From: Alphaproteobacteria bacterium
GTDB taxonomy: Bacteria > Pseudomonadota > Alphaproteobacteria > Thalassobaculales > Thalassobaculaceae
Reading direction: 5' to 3'
Assembly: GCA_028822575.1 (NCBI GenBank)
Contig: JAPKDN010000194.1
Span: forward strand, 1-6,381
Length of the DNA: 6,381 bases
Part shown: positions 1 through 5,445 of the stretch, one piece after another
Layout: each line of letters opens with the position of its first letter
Numbering within the stretch: position 1 is the stretch's first letter
The notes under the pieces: model-generated
Databases searched by the model: none
What the model was told of the DNA's origin: nothing
What the model saw: the letters and a program-made list of their open reading frames with translations, nothing else
Position numbers and translations under genes: made by a program

Positions 1-1
1 T

Positions 2-307
2 ATCGCCAAGTCCCGGTTTCTGGGCCTGCATACGAAGATAACTGATGAGTTCAAGGCAACGCTGGAAGCTAAAAAGGCCCTCGGCGAGGCCGCGTTGGCG
101 CCCTTGGAAACGCGTCTTATTCTAAAGGACTACCTAGTTGGCGATCGCTTCACGACCACCGATATCGGACTTTTTGCTTTTACCCATGTCGCCGAGGAGG
201 GTGGTTTCAGGCTGGGATCCTATCTGGCGATATGCCGCTGGATAGGTCACATTGCCGCAGCTTTCCGGTGGCCGAGGGGTCGGTGGCTTGATAAGCTTGC
301 TCTGTGA
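2..307 (+). CDS. Glutathione S-transferase-like protein, C-terminal part (5' end outside window)
   Basis: The reading frame is open from the left edge and ends at TGA 305-307, so only about 101 C-terminal residues are visible. They fit the all-helical C-terminal domain of bacterial GSTs. The helix with LVGDRFTTTDIGLFAFTHVAEEGG corresponds, in two parts, to the family's 'VGDr.TiADI' N-capping box and the 'THVAEEGGF' stretch seen in many proteobacterial GSTs, and it is followed by a helix carrying RWIGHIAA. The thioredoxin-like glutathione-binding domain would lie upstream, outside the window, so catalytic type cannot be judged. After IAA (about base 258) the last 17 or so residues (AFRWPRG..., ending KLAL) do not resemble the usual short Gln-Pro-Gly-type GST tail. 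This may be a natural variant or a small frameshift. The stop overlaps the next gene's GTG start by four bases, suggesting coupled translation. The family call is fairly firm; the substrate is unknown. Confidence 0.8.
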   Translation: MAKSRFLGLHTKITDEFKATLEAKKALGEAALAPLETRLILKDYLVGDRFTTTDIGLFAFTHVAEEGGFRLGSYLAICRWIGHIAAAFRWPRGRWLDKLAL

Positions 308-765
308 GCATAGAATCTCCCTCCACAAGGCCTCACCAGCACCGGGTGGCTAACCTGGGAACAGCACGCCTTGAAGCACTTTACAAGCTCGTCACACATG
401 GCAAGCCTGCCGATGCGCGCTCGCTGCATGTGAAAAGCATTCTGGCTTATCAAGGTGGACGCTATCAGGAAGCTGCCGAGTTGTCCGGAAAATGCGTGTC
501 TTTGGAGCCCAAGAACGATCAATACCAACGTCAGCTCGGCAAGGTTTGCGCCGAAGCGGGGTGGTGGCAGGCGGCGATGGCAGCGCTCAACCGCGCTATC
601 TATCTCAATCCCTATGAGCCGGAATCCTGGTACGGGCTAGGTGATATTTTTAACCGGATCGGAAAGTTTGACAAGGCGAAATTTTGCTTCGAACAGAGCG
701 CGCTTTTGAGGCCAGGTTTCGAGGCAGCTCGGGATCGGTTGGCGGAGCTGGAGAGCGTGACCTAA
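304..765 (+). CDS. Small TPR-repeat protein
   Basis: This is a 153-residue protein made largely of tetratricopeptide repeats, helical hairpins that mediate protein-protein contacts. Three repeats are visible: about residues 38-71 (AYQGGRYQEAAEL, ending LEP), 72-105 (AEAGWWQAAMAALNRAIYLNP) and 106-139 (SWYGLGDIFNRIGKFDKAKF, ending LRP). Each shows the G/A-8, A-20 and P-32 pattern. No signal peptide, membrane segment or catalytic domain is seen, so it is probably cytoplasmic, and its partner is unknown. The chosen GTG start at 304 overlaps the TGA of the GST-like gene, a typical coupling arrangement, and there is no convincing Shine-Dalgarno sequence in front of it. An in-frame GTG at 346 is a possible alternative that would leave all repeats intact. 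The gene converges with the hydrolase gene to its right. The repeat assignment is firm; no specific function can be given. Confidence 0.78.
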   Translation: MSIESPSTRPHQHRVANLGTARLEALYKLVTHGKPADARSLHVKSILAYQGGRYQEAAELSGKCVSLEPKNDQYQRQLGKVCAEAGWWQAAMAALNRAIYLNPYEPESWYGLGDIFNRIGKFDKAKFCFEQSALLRPGFEAARDRLAELESVT

Positions 766-776
766 GTCACGCCCTC
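751..776. terminator. Stem-loop between convergent genes, candidate bidirectional terminator
   Basis: GCGTGAC (755-761), a CTAA loop (762-765) and GTCACGC (766-772) form a perfect 7-bp stem. It is extended by GAG/CTC (751-753 with 774-776) across one mismatch. The TAA stop of the TPR gene sits in the loop, and the hydrolase stop is only 23 bases further on. Its position between two convergent genes fits a shared terminator. There is no T-run on either side, so intrinsic termination would be weak. Confidence 0.35.
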
Positions 777-795
777 GCGTTCTCACACCTTAATT

Positions 796-1464
796 TCAGC
801 CGACTTCCTTGCCGAAAAGCGCTAAGGTTCTTTCAAGTGCGATTTTGCGGCTTTCCGCGTGATAGCTCCCGCGTTGTTCGCAGTTGAAGCCGTGACCGGC
901 GGGATAGACATGCACCCGGCTGTTCGGTTGAGCGGCCTTGACCTGATCAACCTCGGTCATTGGGATTGCGTGATCCTCCTCGCCGAAATGGAAAATCGTC
1001 GGACATTTAGGGGACAGATCCATCATCCCACCGACGCCACCGCCATAGTAGGACGACGCGGCGGAGAAGTTGGCGATCTTGCAGGCCGCCAACCAAGTTA
1101 GCGCACCACCCCAGCAATAACCGACCACACCGACCTTACCGGCAGATTTAACCACGTCGAGAGCGGCGGCGATCTCAGCCAACGGGTCATCATTCCCGCA
1201 GGTGGTCTTATGTGCGATACCGGCGGTGATATCGTCGGCCTCATAGCCAAGTTCGATACCCGGTTTGATCCGGTCAAACAGCGCCGGCGCGATCGTGAGA
1301 TAACCCTGATCCGCATATTCGTCGGCGACACTGCGGATATGTGAGTTGACCCCAAAAATCTCTTGGATAACCACGACGCCACCTTTCGGCGTGCCGTTGG
1401 GTTGTGCCAGGTACGCTGAAAATTGTTGTCCGTCCAATGCGTTCAGGCTCAAAACCTCACCCAT
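796..1464 (-). CDS. Dienelactone hydrolase family protein (carboxymethylenebutenolidase-like)
   Basis: This is a 222-residue alpha/beta hydrolase of the dienelactone hydrolase family, close to the usual length of about 230-240. The visible signature residues are the nucleophile Cys117 in GYCWGG, Asp164 in GEEDHAIP, and His191 in PAGHGFNC, which together form the Cys-Asp-His triad. Glu35 in the IQEIFGVN segment is the family glutamate that interacts with the nucleophile. Classical members hydrolyse dienelactone to maleylacetate in chlorocatechol breakdown, but many chromosomal paralogues have other or unknown ester or lactone substrates. No other aromatic-degradation gene is present here, so the specific substrate is not assigned. 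No signal peptide is seen, so it is probably cytoplasmic. The ATG at 1464 is preceded by a strong Shine-Dalgarno (AAGGGGAG, about 8 bases upstream). It appears to be transcribed on its own from the gap to its right. The family call is secure. Confidence 0.92.
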   Translation of the reverse strand: MGEVLSLNALDGQQFSAYLAQPNGTPKGGVVVIQEIFGVNSHIRSVADEYADQGYLTIAPALFDRIKPGIELGYEADDITAGIAHKTTCGNDDPLAEIAAALDVVKSAGKVGVVGYCWGGALTWLAACKIANFSAASSYYGGGVGGMMDLSPKCPTIFHFGEEDHAIPMTEVDQVKAAQPNSRVHVYPAGHGFNCEQRGSYHAESRKIALERTLALFGKEVG

Positions 1465-1514
1465 GATTCGCTCTCCCCTTTGAATGTCTCGACCTTGGCG
1501 GTCGGTCAGGTTTC

Positions 1515-1544
1515 ATTCTTAACTTGGGGGACGAGAGGTGACAA
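1515..1544 (-). promoter_or_regulatory. Candidate sigma-70-type promoter for the dienelactone hydrolase gene
   Basis: On the minus strand, TTGTCA (1539-1544, 5 of 6 to TTGACA) is followed after 18 bases by AAGAAT (1515-1520, 4 of 6 to TATAAT). It lies about 50 bases upstream of the ATG at 1464, in the only sizeable gap in front of that gene. It was found by eye and is not experimentally supported. Confidence 0.3.
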
Positions 1545-1601
1545 TGACCACGCGCGATGCCAATGATGGTTAATGACTATATCTATACTTGGATTTCGCC
1601 T

Positions 1602-1646
1602 TGCCTAAATAGGCAGAGTAGGCCCCTCCGGCGCCTGGGGGCTGCC
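1602..1646 (-). terminator. Stem-loop cluster downstream of ychF, weak terminator candidate
   Basis: Reading the minus strand after the ychF stop (1670-1672), the first structure pairs GCCCC with GGGGC (1638-1642 with 1622-1626, loop about 11 bases). The second is a near-perfect palindrome at 1602-1615, which on the plus strand reads TGCCTAAATAGGCA (6-bp stem, 2-base loop). Several competing pairings, such as GGCAG 1612-1616 with CTGCC 1642-1646, show the block is strongly structured. No U-run follows, so if transcription of the ychF block ends here it is not by a textbook intrinsic terminator. The rest of the gap 1465-1669 shows only the candidate hydrolase promoter. Confidence 0.3.
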
Positions 1647-1669
1647 AGATAGGTCGGGCCGGTGGAATT

Positions 1670-2773
1670 TTATACATTGAACCGGAACAACAGAACATCG
1701 CCGTCCTGGACAAGATATTCCGAACCCTCGGAACGCATCTTGCCCGCGTCCTTGGCGCCCTGCTCACCACCTAGTGAGACAAAGTCTTCATAGGCGATGG
1801 TTTCGGCGCGGATGAAACCACGTTCGAAGTCCGTGTGGATCGCGCCGGCGGCCCGCGGCGCCTTGGAGCCTTGATGTATGGTCCAGGCCCTGGTTTCCTT
1901 GGGGCCCGCAGTAAAGAAGGTCAATAGATCCAGTAGCCGATACCCGGCCCTGATCACACGCGCCAGACCGGCTTCCTCCAAACCAAGGGTTTCCAGAAAT
2001 TCCTGTTTTTCCGCGTCCGTGCCGAGCTGGGAGATCTCTGATTCGATCGCCGCCGAGATCACGACGCTTTCCGCACCTTCGTTGGCTGCCTTTTCGGCCA
2101 CTGCTTCGCTGAATGCGTTCCCGGTCCCCGCGCATTCCTCTTCAACGTTGCAGACATAGAGCACCGGCTTGGAACTCAGCATGTTCAGGGCCTTGGCGAT
2201 CGGTGCCTCGGTCTTGCTCCAGTCCGTGATCAAGCGCGCCGGTTCTCCTGCTCGCAGCACCTCCAAGACCCGATTCATAACCTCCATCTGCGCCTTGGAA
2301 TCCTTGTCTCCGCCGCGGGCCTTTTTCTCCAACGGAAGGATACGTCGCTCCAGGCTTTCCAGATCCGAAAGCATCAACTCGGTTTCTACCGTTTCGGCGT
2401 CGCGCACGGGATCAACCGACCCGTCGACATGGGTGACGTTTCCGTCCTCGAAACAACGCAATACGTGCACGATAGCATCTGTCTCACGGATATTGGCCAG
2501 GAACTGGTTGCCCAATCCTTCGCCCTGGCTAGCGCCCCGCACCAAACCCGCAATGTCGACGAATTCGAGATACGTCGGCAGGATCTTGGCGGATTTTGCT
2601 AAACTAGCGATTGCATCCAAACGAAGGTCTGGGACCGACACCCGACCGGTATTTGGCTCGATGGTACAGAACGGATAATTCGCCGCTTCCGCCGCCGCCG
2701 TCGAGGTGAGCGCGTTGAACAGCGTCGACTTGCCAACATTGGGCATGCCAACAATACCGCAGTTAAAGCCCAT
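1670..2773 (-). CDS. ychF: Ribosome-associated P-loop ATPase YchF (Obg family, OLA1 orthologue)
   Basis: This 367-residue protein has the standard length and architecture of YchF/OLA1, a universally conserved Obg-family P-loop protein that prefers ATP over GTP, binds ribosomes and is linked to stress responses. Visible motifs are the P-loop GMPNVGKST (9-17), G3 DIAGL (73-77), and NVEE (209-212) at the G4 position, where canonical GTPases have NKxD; that change underlies the altered nucleotide preference. A helical coiled insert spans about 128-200, and a C-terminal TGS domain about 282-365 (with FFTAGPKETRAWTI and ending LLFRFNV). The conserved Cys in YPFCTIEPN is at 36, the residue reported as redox-sensitive in the E. 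coli protein. The ATG lies 4 bases past the pth stop, with AAGAGA as a modest Shine-Dalgarno inside the pth end, so coupled translation with pth is likely. The call is secure. Confidence 0.98.
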   Translation of the reverse strand: MGFNCGIVGMPNVGKSTLFNALTSTAAAEAANYPFCTIEPNTGRVSVPDLRLDAIASLAKSAKILPTYLEFVDIAGLVRGASQGEGLGNQFLANIRETDAIVHVLRCFEDGNVTHVDGSVDPVRDAETVETELMLSDLESLERRILPLEKKARGGDKDSKAQMEVMNRVLEVLRAGEPARLITDWSKTEAPIAKALNMLSSKPVLYVCNVEEECAGTGNAFSEAVAEKAANEGAESVVISAAIESEISQLGTDAEKQEFLETLGLEEAGLARVIRAGYRLLDLLTFFTAGPKETRAWTIHQGSKAPRAAGAIHTDFERGFIRAETIAYEDFVSLGGEQGAKDAGKMRSEGSEYLVQDGDVLLFRFNV

Positions 2774-2776
2774 GGA

Positions 2777-3421
2777 TTAGTTCTCTTGCTTGGTTGTTGT
2801 TTTCGCCGTGTCTGGCGCGGGTGCCGAAACCTTGGGAGGCCTCGGCGGCGGCGGGAAGACTGCGTGTGCCATCCGGCTCATGAAGGCGTTCTCTTCGCCG
2901 CCTGTGAGCAAGCCGGCGTGACCGGCGGCAGCATCAAGGAGCTTTGTCAACCAGGATGCCCGCTCCATCTTGGCGAAATCCTGCAGGACATAGGCAAAAA
3001 CCCGGTCCTTGTGGCCAGGGTGACCAATACCGAGGCGGACCCGCCAGTAGTCCTTGCCGATATGCGTATCCAGGCTCCGCAACCCGTTATGACCGCCCGC
3101 TCCACCACCGATCTTGACCCGACATTTCCCGGGCTTTAGATCGAGATCGTCGTAGAACACATAGACATGGGCGGTACGCAGCTTGAAAAACCGCACCACC
3201 TCGCTAACGGATCGGCCAGACTCGTTCATGAAGGTCGTGGGTTTGAGCAACCTAACCGGCTGACCCGCGATCGTACCCTCGCTGATCAGACCTTGGTGTC
3301 GCGCGCGGAACGGCCCGCAGCCATGCCGACGCGCAATCTCGTCCACCGCCATGAATCCGATGTTGTGTCTTTGTCCCGCGTGTTTAGGGCCGGGATTCCC
3401 CAAGCCAACAAAAAGGAACAT
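2777..3421 (-). CDS. pth: Peptidyl-tRNA hydrolase
   Basis: The enzyme cleaves the ester bond of peptidyl-tRNAs released prematurely from ribosomes, recycling tRNA; it is cytoplasmic and essential in most bacteria. The 214 residues carry the family signature: GLGNPG (6-11) with Asn10, catalytic His19 in RHNIGF, Asn66 in [10 protein letters not shown] (tRNA/peptide contact), Asp91 in YDDLDL (activates the histidine), and His111-Asn112 in GGAGGHNGL. The core ends near residue 188. It is followed by a 26-residue low-complexity tail (FPPPPRPP followed by a Ser/Ala/Thr/Lys stretch) that E. coli Pth lacks, although C-terminal extensions are common in alphaproteobacteria. The ATG start places GLGNPG at the normal distance from the N-terminus, with GAGGGTCGG as a plausible ribosome-binding region. 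ychF begins 3 bases after the stop. The call is secure. Confidence 0.98.
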   Translation of the reverse strand: MFLFVGLGNPGPKHAGQRHNIGFMAVDEIARRHGCGPFRARHQGLISEGTIAGQPVRLLKPTTFMNESGRSVSEVVRFFKLRTAHVYVFYDDLDLKPGKCRVKIGGGAGGHNGLRSLDTHIGKDYWRVRLGIGHPGHKDRVFAYVLQDFAKMERASWLTKLLDAAAGHAGLLTGGEENAFMSRMAHAVFPPPPRPPKVSAPAPDTAKTTTKQEN

Positions 3422-3480
3422 CCACCGACCCTCGGCCCAAAATCCTTCAACGAAAAACGAGTATATTCCGACGCAGGCGT

Positions 3481-3514
3481 TCGGTGGCTCCGGTGGCTGT
3501 CACGCCACCGAGCC
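3481..3514 (-). terminator. Bulged hairpin between rplY and pth, possible attenuator or terminator
   Basis: GGCTC-CGGTGGC (3486-3497) pairs with GCCACCGAGCC (3504-3514) over 11 base pairs, with a single bulged C (3490) and a 6-base loop. The left arm is preceded by a second copy of the same octamer (TCGGTGGC, 3481-3488), which can pair perfectly with 3504-3511 instead, so two mutually exclusive hairpins are possible. It lies in the 138-base gap 59 bases upstream of the pth ATG. No U-run follows on the minus strand, so it may be a processing, pausing or partial termination site rather than a full terminator. A second weaker stem (GTCGGG/CCCGAC, roughly 3527-3551) sits closer to the rplY stop. 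Confidence 0.4.
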
Positions 3515-3559
3515 AACGATCATCGCGTCGGGACGGGGAAGGGGCCCCGACTGCGAACC

Positions 3560-4198
3560 TTAGTCCTTGGACGCCTCGTCCTCGACAACACCTTCCGCCC
3601 CGCCGTCACCGTCCGTCGCACCGTCGACAACGACGGTCGGTGCCGCTATCGTCGCTATGGTGAAATCACGGTCGGTAATTGTCGTTGTTACACCATCAGG
3701 AAGTTCAACGGCGCTGATGTGCAGGCTATCACCCTGTTCGGCGCTCGCCAGATCAACAACAATACTATTCGGAATGAGATCGGGGCGGCACAGCACCTCG
3801 ACCTGATAGCGCACGACGTTAAGCACGCCGCCGGCACGCAGGCCCGGGCATGTTTCTTCATTGATGAACTCGACTGGTACTTCAACGGTGACAGTGGTGT
3901 TGGCACCAATGCGGAGAAAATCCACATGCTCTGGAATATCGCTAACTGGATGCAGCTGCACATCACGTGGTAGTACCCGATTACCTTTTCCGGAAACCTG
4001 AACATCATAGATTGATGTGAAGAAGTTGCCGGTGTCCATGTCCTTGATCAGCTGCTTGCGTCCCACTGTGATAGACAACGGCGTCTTGCCGTCACCATAA
4101 ATCACTGCTGGGACGCGGCCCTCGCGGCGCGCTGCGCGGGCGGACCCCTTACCGACCTTGTCGCGCGGCGTCGCGGCCATAACCGTAATATCGGCCAT
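3560..4198 (-). CDS. rplY: 50S ribosomal protein L25, long CTC/TL5 form
   Basis: L25 binds 5S rRNA in the central protuberance of the large subunit; the two-domain form is called CTC or TL5. The 212 residues show an N-terminal L25 domain (about 5-95) with the RNA-binding signature KGSARAARREGRVPAVIYG at 17-35 and LHPVSDIPEHVDF at 82-94. A C-terminal beta domain follows (about 100-190, including VEVPVEFINEE and VRYQVEVLCRPDLIPNSI). The protein ends in an acidic, Gly/Asp/Glu-rich tail (192-212), common in alphaproteobacterial L25. E. coli L25 is only the first domain, so this is the full-length bacterial form, not a fusion. The ATG at 4198 has a strong Shine-Dalgarno (AGGAG, 6 bases upstream), and an in-frame TAG (4208-4210) just upstream excludes a longer start. 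Long antisense open frames over this gene are shadows. The call is secure. Confidence 0.97.
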   Translation of the reverse strand: MADITVMAATPRDKVGKGSARAARREGRVPAVIYGDGKTPLSITVGRKQLIKDMDTGNFFTSIYDVQVSGKGNRVLPRDVQLHPVSDIPEHVDFLRIGANTTVTVEVPVEFINEETCPGLRAGGVLNVVRYQVEVLCRPDLIPNSIVVDLASAEQGDSLHISAVELPDGVTTTITDRDFTIATIAAPTVVVDGATDGDGGAEGVVEDEASKD

Positions 4199-4255
4199 TT
4201 TTCTCTCCTAGGATTGATAACTTGGGACCATGACTAGACCGACCTCCAGGGGTGC

Positions 4256-4268
4256 CGGAAACATTCCG
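4256..4268. repeat. Short inverted repeat in the rplY leader
   Basis: CGGAA-ACA-TTCCG is a perfect 5-bp inverted repeat with a 3-base spacer, 58 bases upstream of the rplY start. It lies at or just downstream of the transcription start implied by the neighbouring extended -10 element. It could be an operator half-site pair or a small leader hairpin; short repeats of this size also occur by chance. Confidence 0.25.
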
Positions 4269-4272
4269 TCCA

Positions 4273-4281
4273 ATCATAGCA
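4273..4281 (-). promoter_or_regulatory. Candidate extended -10 promoter element for rplY
   Basis: The minus strand reads TGCTATGAT, an extended -10 motif (TGn followed by 5 of 6 to TATAAT). It sits about 75 bases upstream of the rplY ATG, in the 146-base gap after prs. No good -35 is present at 16-18 bases, which extended -10 promoters can tolerate. It would let rplY-pth-ychF be expressed independently of prs. Found by eye only. Confidence 0.3.
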
Positions 4282-4344
4282 AGCGGCAGGTTTTAGTGGT
4301 TTTGAGGACTTATTGCCAGCCCCAAAATGCAGCGACGTGCAGGC

Positions 4345-5340
4345 TTAATCGCCACTGACGCCGGAATAGTTGAACAGGCTCGATACCGAACGCGACTCAG
4401 CGATCCTCAAAATTGCTTCACCAAGCAAAGGCGCGATACTAATTTGACGCATGTTGCGGGCAACACGCATCGCCTCTGTGGCCTGAATGCTGTCGGTGGT
4501 TACCAGCTCGGTAAGCGGTGACGCGGTGACGCGCGCGACGGCACCACCAGATAACACGCCATGGCTGATATAGGCAGCAACTGATAAGCCACCCGCCTGC
4601 ATCAACGCCTCGGCGGCGTTGCAAAGCGTTCCTCCAGAATCGACGATGTCATCGACGAGAATACAATGACGGTCAGAAACGTCACCGATGATGTTCATAA
4701 CCTCTGATACCCCGGCGCGCTCGCGGCGTTTATCGATGATCGCCAGATCGGCGTCCAGGCTCCGCGCCAGGGCCCGGGCCCGAACCACGCCGCCCACATC
4801 GGGAGAGACGATCACCAGTGATTGGTCGCCATAGCGTTCCTTGATATCAGCATGAAACACTGGCGCGGCGAACAGATTGTCCGTCGGTATATCAAAGAAT
4901 CCCTGAATCTGTCCGGCGTGCAGGTCAAGAGTTACAACCCTATGAGCGCCCGCAATGGTAATCAGGTTGGCGACCAACTTGGCTGAAATCGGCGTGCGGG
5001 GGCCTGATTTTCGGTCCTGCCGCGCATAGCCATAATAAGGAATTACCGCCGTGATCCGGTTCGCCGACCCCCGTTTCAATGCGTCAATTGCAACCAGCAA
5101 TTCCATGAGGTTGTCATTGGTCGGAAAAGACGTTGATTGGATGATAAAAACATCCTCGCCACGAACGTTTTCATGAATTTCGACGAAAACCTCCATATCG
5201 GAGAAACGTCGGACATCCGCTTTGGTAAGCGGTAGATTCATGTAGGTGGATATGGCTTCGGCGAGAGGCCGGTTACTGTTGCAGGCTAGGATCTTCGTCG
5301 ACATACCCGGAAATGCCCGCACCGTGTCGGTTGAAACCAT
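4345..5340 (-). CDS. prs: Ribose-phosphate pyrophosphokinase (PRPP synthetase)
   Basis: It transfers pyrophosphate from ATP to ribose 5-phosphate to make PRPP for purine, pyrimidine, NAD, histidine and tryptophan synthesis; it is cytoplasmic and hexameric in class I enzymes. Visible motifs are [10 protein letters not shown] (21-30), [10 protein letters not shown] (46-55), the ATP-site segment [11 protein letters not shown] (101-111), the metal-binding [12 protein letters not shown] (139-150, His141), [11 protein letters not shown] (179-189), the flexible catalytic loop DKRRERAG (203-210), and the PRPP loop [12 protein letters not shown] (228-239). At 331 residues it is about 15-20 longer than usual, all at the N-terminus. 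The ATG at 5340 has a Shine-Dalgarno GGAAG 9 bases away. The Met codon at 5302-5304 would give a more typical 319-residue protein but lacks a good ribosome-binding site. Its leader contains a strong inverted repeat (5352-5391). The enzyme call is secure; the start is moderately certain. Confidence 0.97.
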   Translation of the reverse strand: MVSTDTVRAFPGMSTKILACNSNRPLAEAISTYMNLPLTKADVRRFSDMEVFVEIHENVRGEDVFIIQSTSFPTNDNLMELLVAIDALKRGSANRITAVIPYYGYARQDRKSGPRTPISAKLVANLITIAGAHRVVTLDLHAGQIQGFFDIPTDNLFAAPVFHADIKERYGDQSLVIVSPDVGGVVRARALARSLDADLAIIDKRRERAGVSEVMNIIGDVSDRHCILVDDIVDSGGTLCNAAEALMQAGGLSVAAYISHGVLSGGAVARVTASPLTELVTTDSIQATEAMRVARNMRQISIAPLLGEAILRIAESRSVSSLFNYSGVSGD

Positions 5341-5351
5341 GGAACTTTACT

Positions 5352-5391
5352 TCCGCGCGTACCTGGACAGAGCTCAGTCTACACGCGCGGA
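5352..5391 (-). promoter_or_regulatory. Inverted repeat in the prs leader overlapping the ribosome-binding site
   Basis: On the minus strand, TCCGCGCGT (5383-5391) and ACGCGCGGA (5352-5360) are perfect 9-bp complements separated by 22 bases. The loop holds a nearly concentric smaller palindrome, GAC-A-GAGCTC-A-GTC (5366-5379). The 3' arm contains the first three bases (GGA) of the prs Shine-Dalgarno GGAAG, so the folded form would partly mask ribosome binding. It may instead be a protein-binding operator, given the twofold symmetry. The pairing is directly visible; the regulatory role is inferred. Confidence 0.45.
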
Positions 5392-5392
5392 T

Positions 5393-5422
5393 CTTGTATC
5401 AGCGTGGTGCGAACCGGCGCAA
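5393..5422 (-). promoter_or_regulatory. Weak candidate promoter for prs
   Basis: The minus strand has TTGCGC (5417-5422) and, 18 bases on, TACAAG (5393-5398). The latter is preceded by TGA, giving an extended -10 (TGATACAAG). It sits in the 85-base gap between the lipoprotein stop and prs. The -35 matches consensus only at TTG. If it were used, the transcript would start within or close to the 5' arm of the leader inverted repeat, so both elements may not act together. Confidence 0.22.
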
Positions 5423-5445
5423 GGCCTATTGCGTCTTGGCGCCGG
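5414..5445. repeat. GC-rich inverted repeat spanning the lipoprotein stop codon
   Basis: CCGGCGC (5414-5420) and GCGCCGG (5439-5445) are perfect 7-bp complements with an 18-base loop. The TAG stop of the lipoprotein gene lies in the loop. It could slow or partly stop transcription between the lipoprotein gene and prs, but no U-run follows on the minus strand and the left arm overlaps the weak prs -35 candidate. Confidence 0.25.

Noticed and set aside
1570..1770. Minus-strand frame of 66 codons beyond and overlapping the ychF end
   Set aside because: It overlaps the conserved YchF C-terminus in another frame, and the portion past ychF is structured non-coding sequence without a family match I can see.
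2169..2678. Plus-strand open frame of 169 codons opposite ychF
   Set aside because: It is fully antisense to the conserved YchF coding region, with a Ser/Arg-rich translation typical of a shadow frame.
3460..3465. TATACT on the minus strand as a -10 box for pth
   Set aside because: No acceptable -35 at 16-18 bases and no extended -10 TG; a six-base match alone is too weak.
3422..3559. tRNA or small RNA gene in the rplY-pth gap
   Set aside because: The stems do not form a cloverleaf and there is no T-loop (GGTTCRA) consensus in a proper position; the hairpins are better explained as leader or terminator structures.
3167..3973. Long plus-strand open frame (268 codons) across the pth start, the gap and rplY
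   Set aside because: It lies antisense to two well-conserved genes, has no recognisable domain, and its composition is that of a codon-position shadow; it is long only because stops are scarce in this GC-rich DNA.
4150..4277. Small minus-strand frame starting ATGATTGGACGG and overlapping the rplY start
   Set aside because: It has no Shine-Dalgarno, its ATG falls inside the candidate -10 element, its composition is low-information, and an in-frame fusion to rplY is excluded by the one-base offset and by the TAG at 4208-4210.
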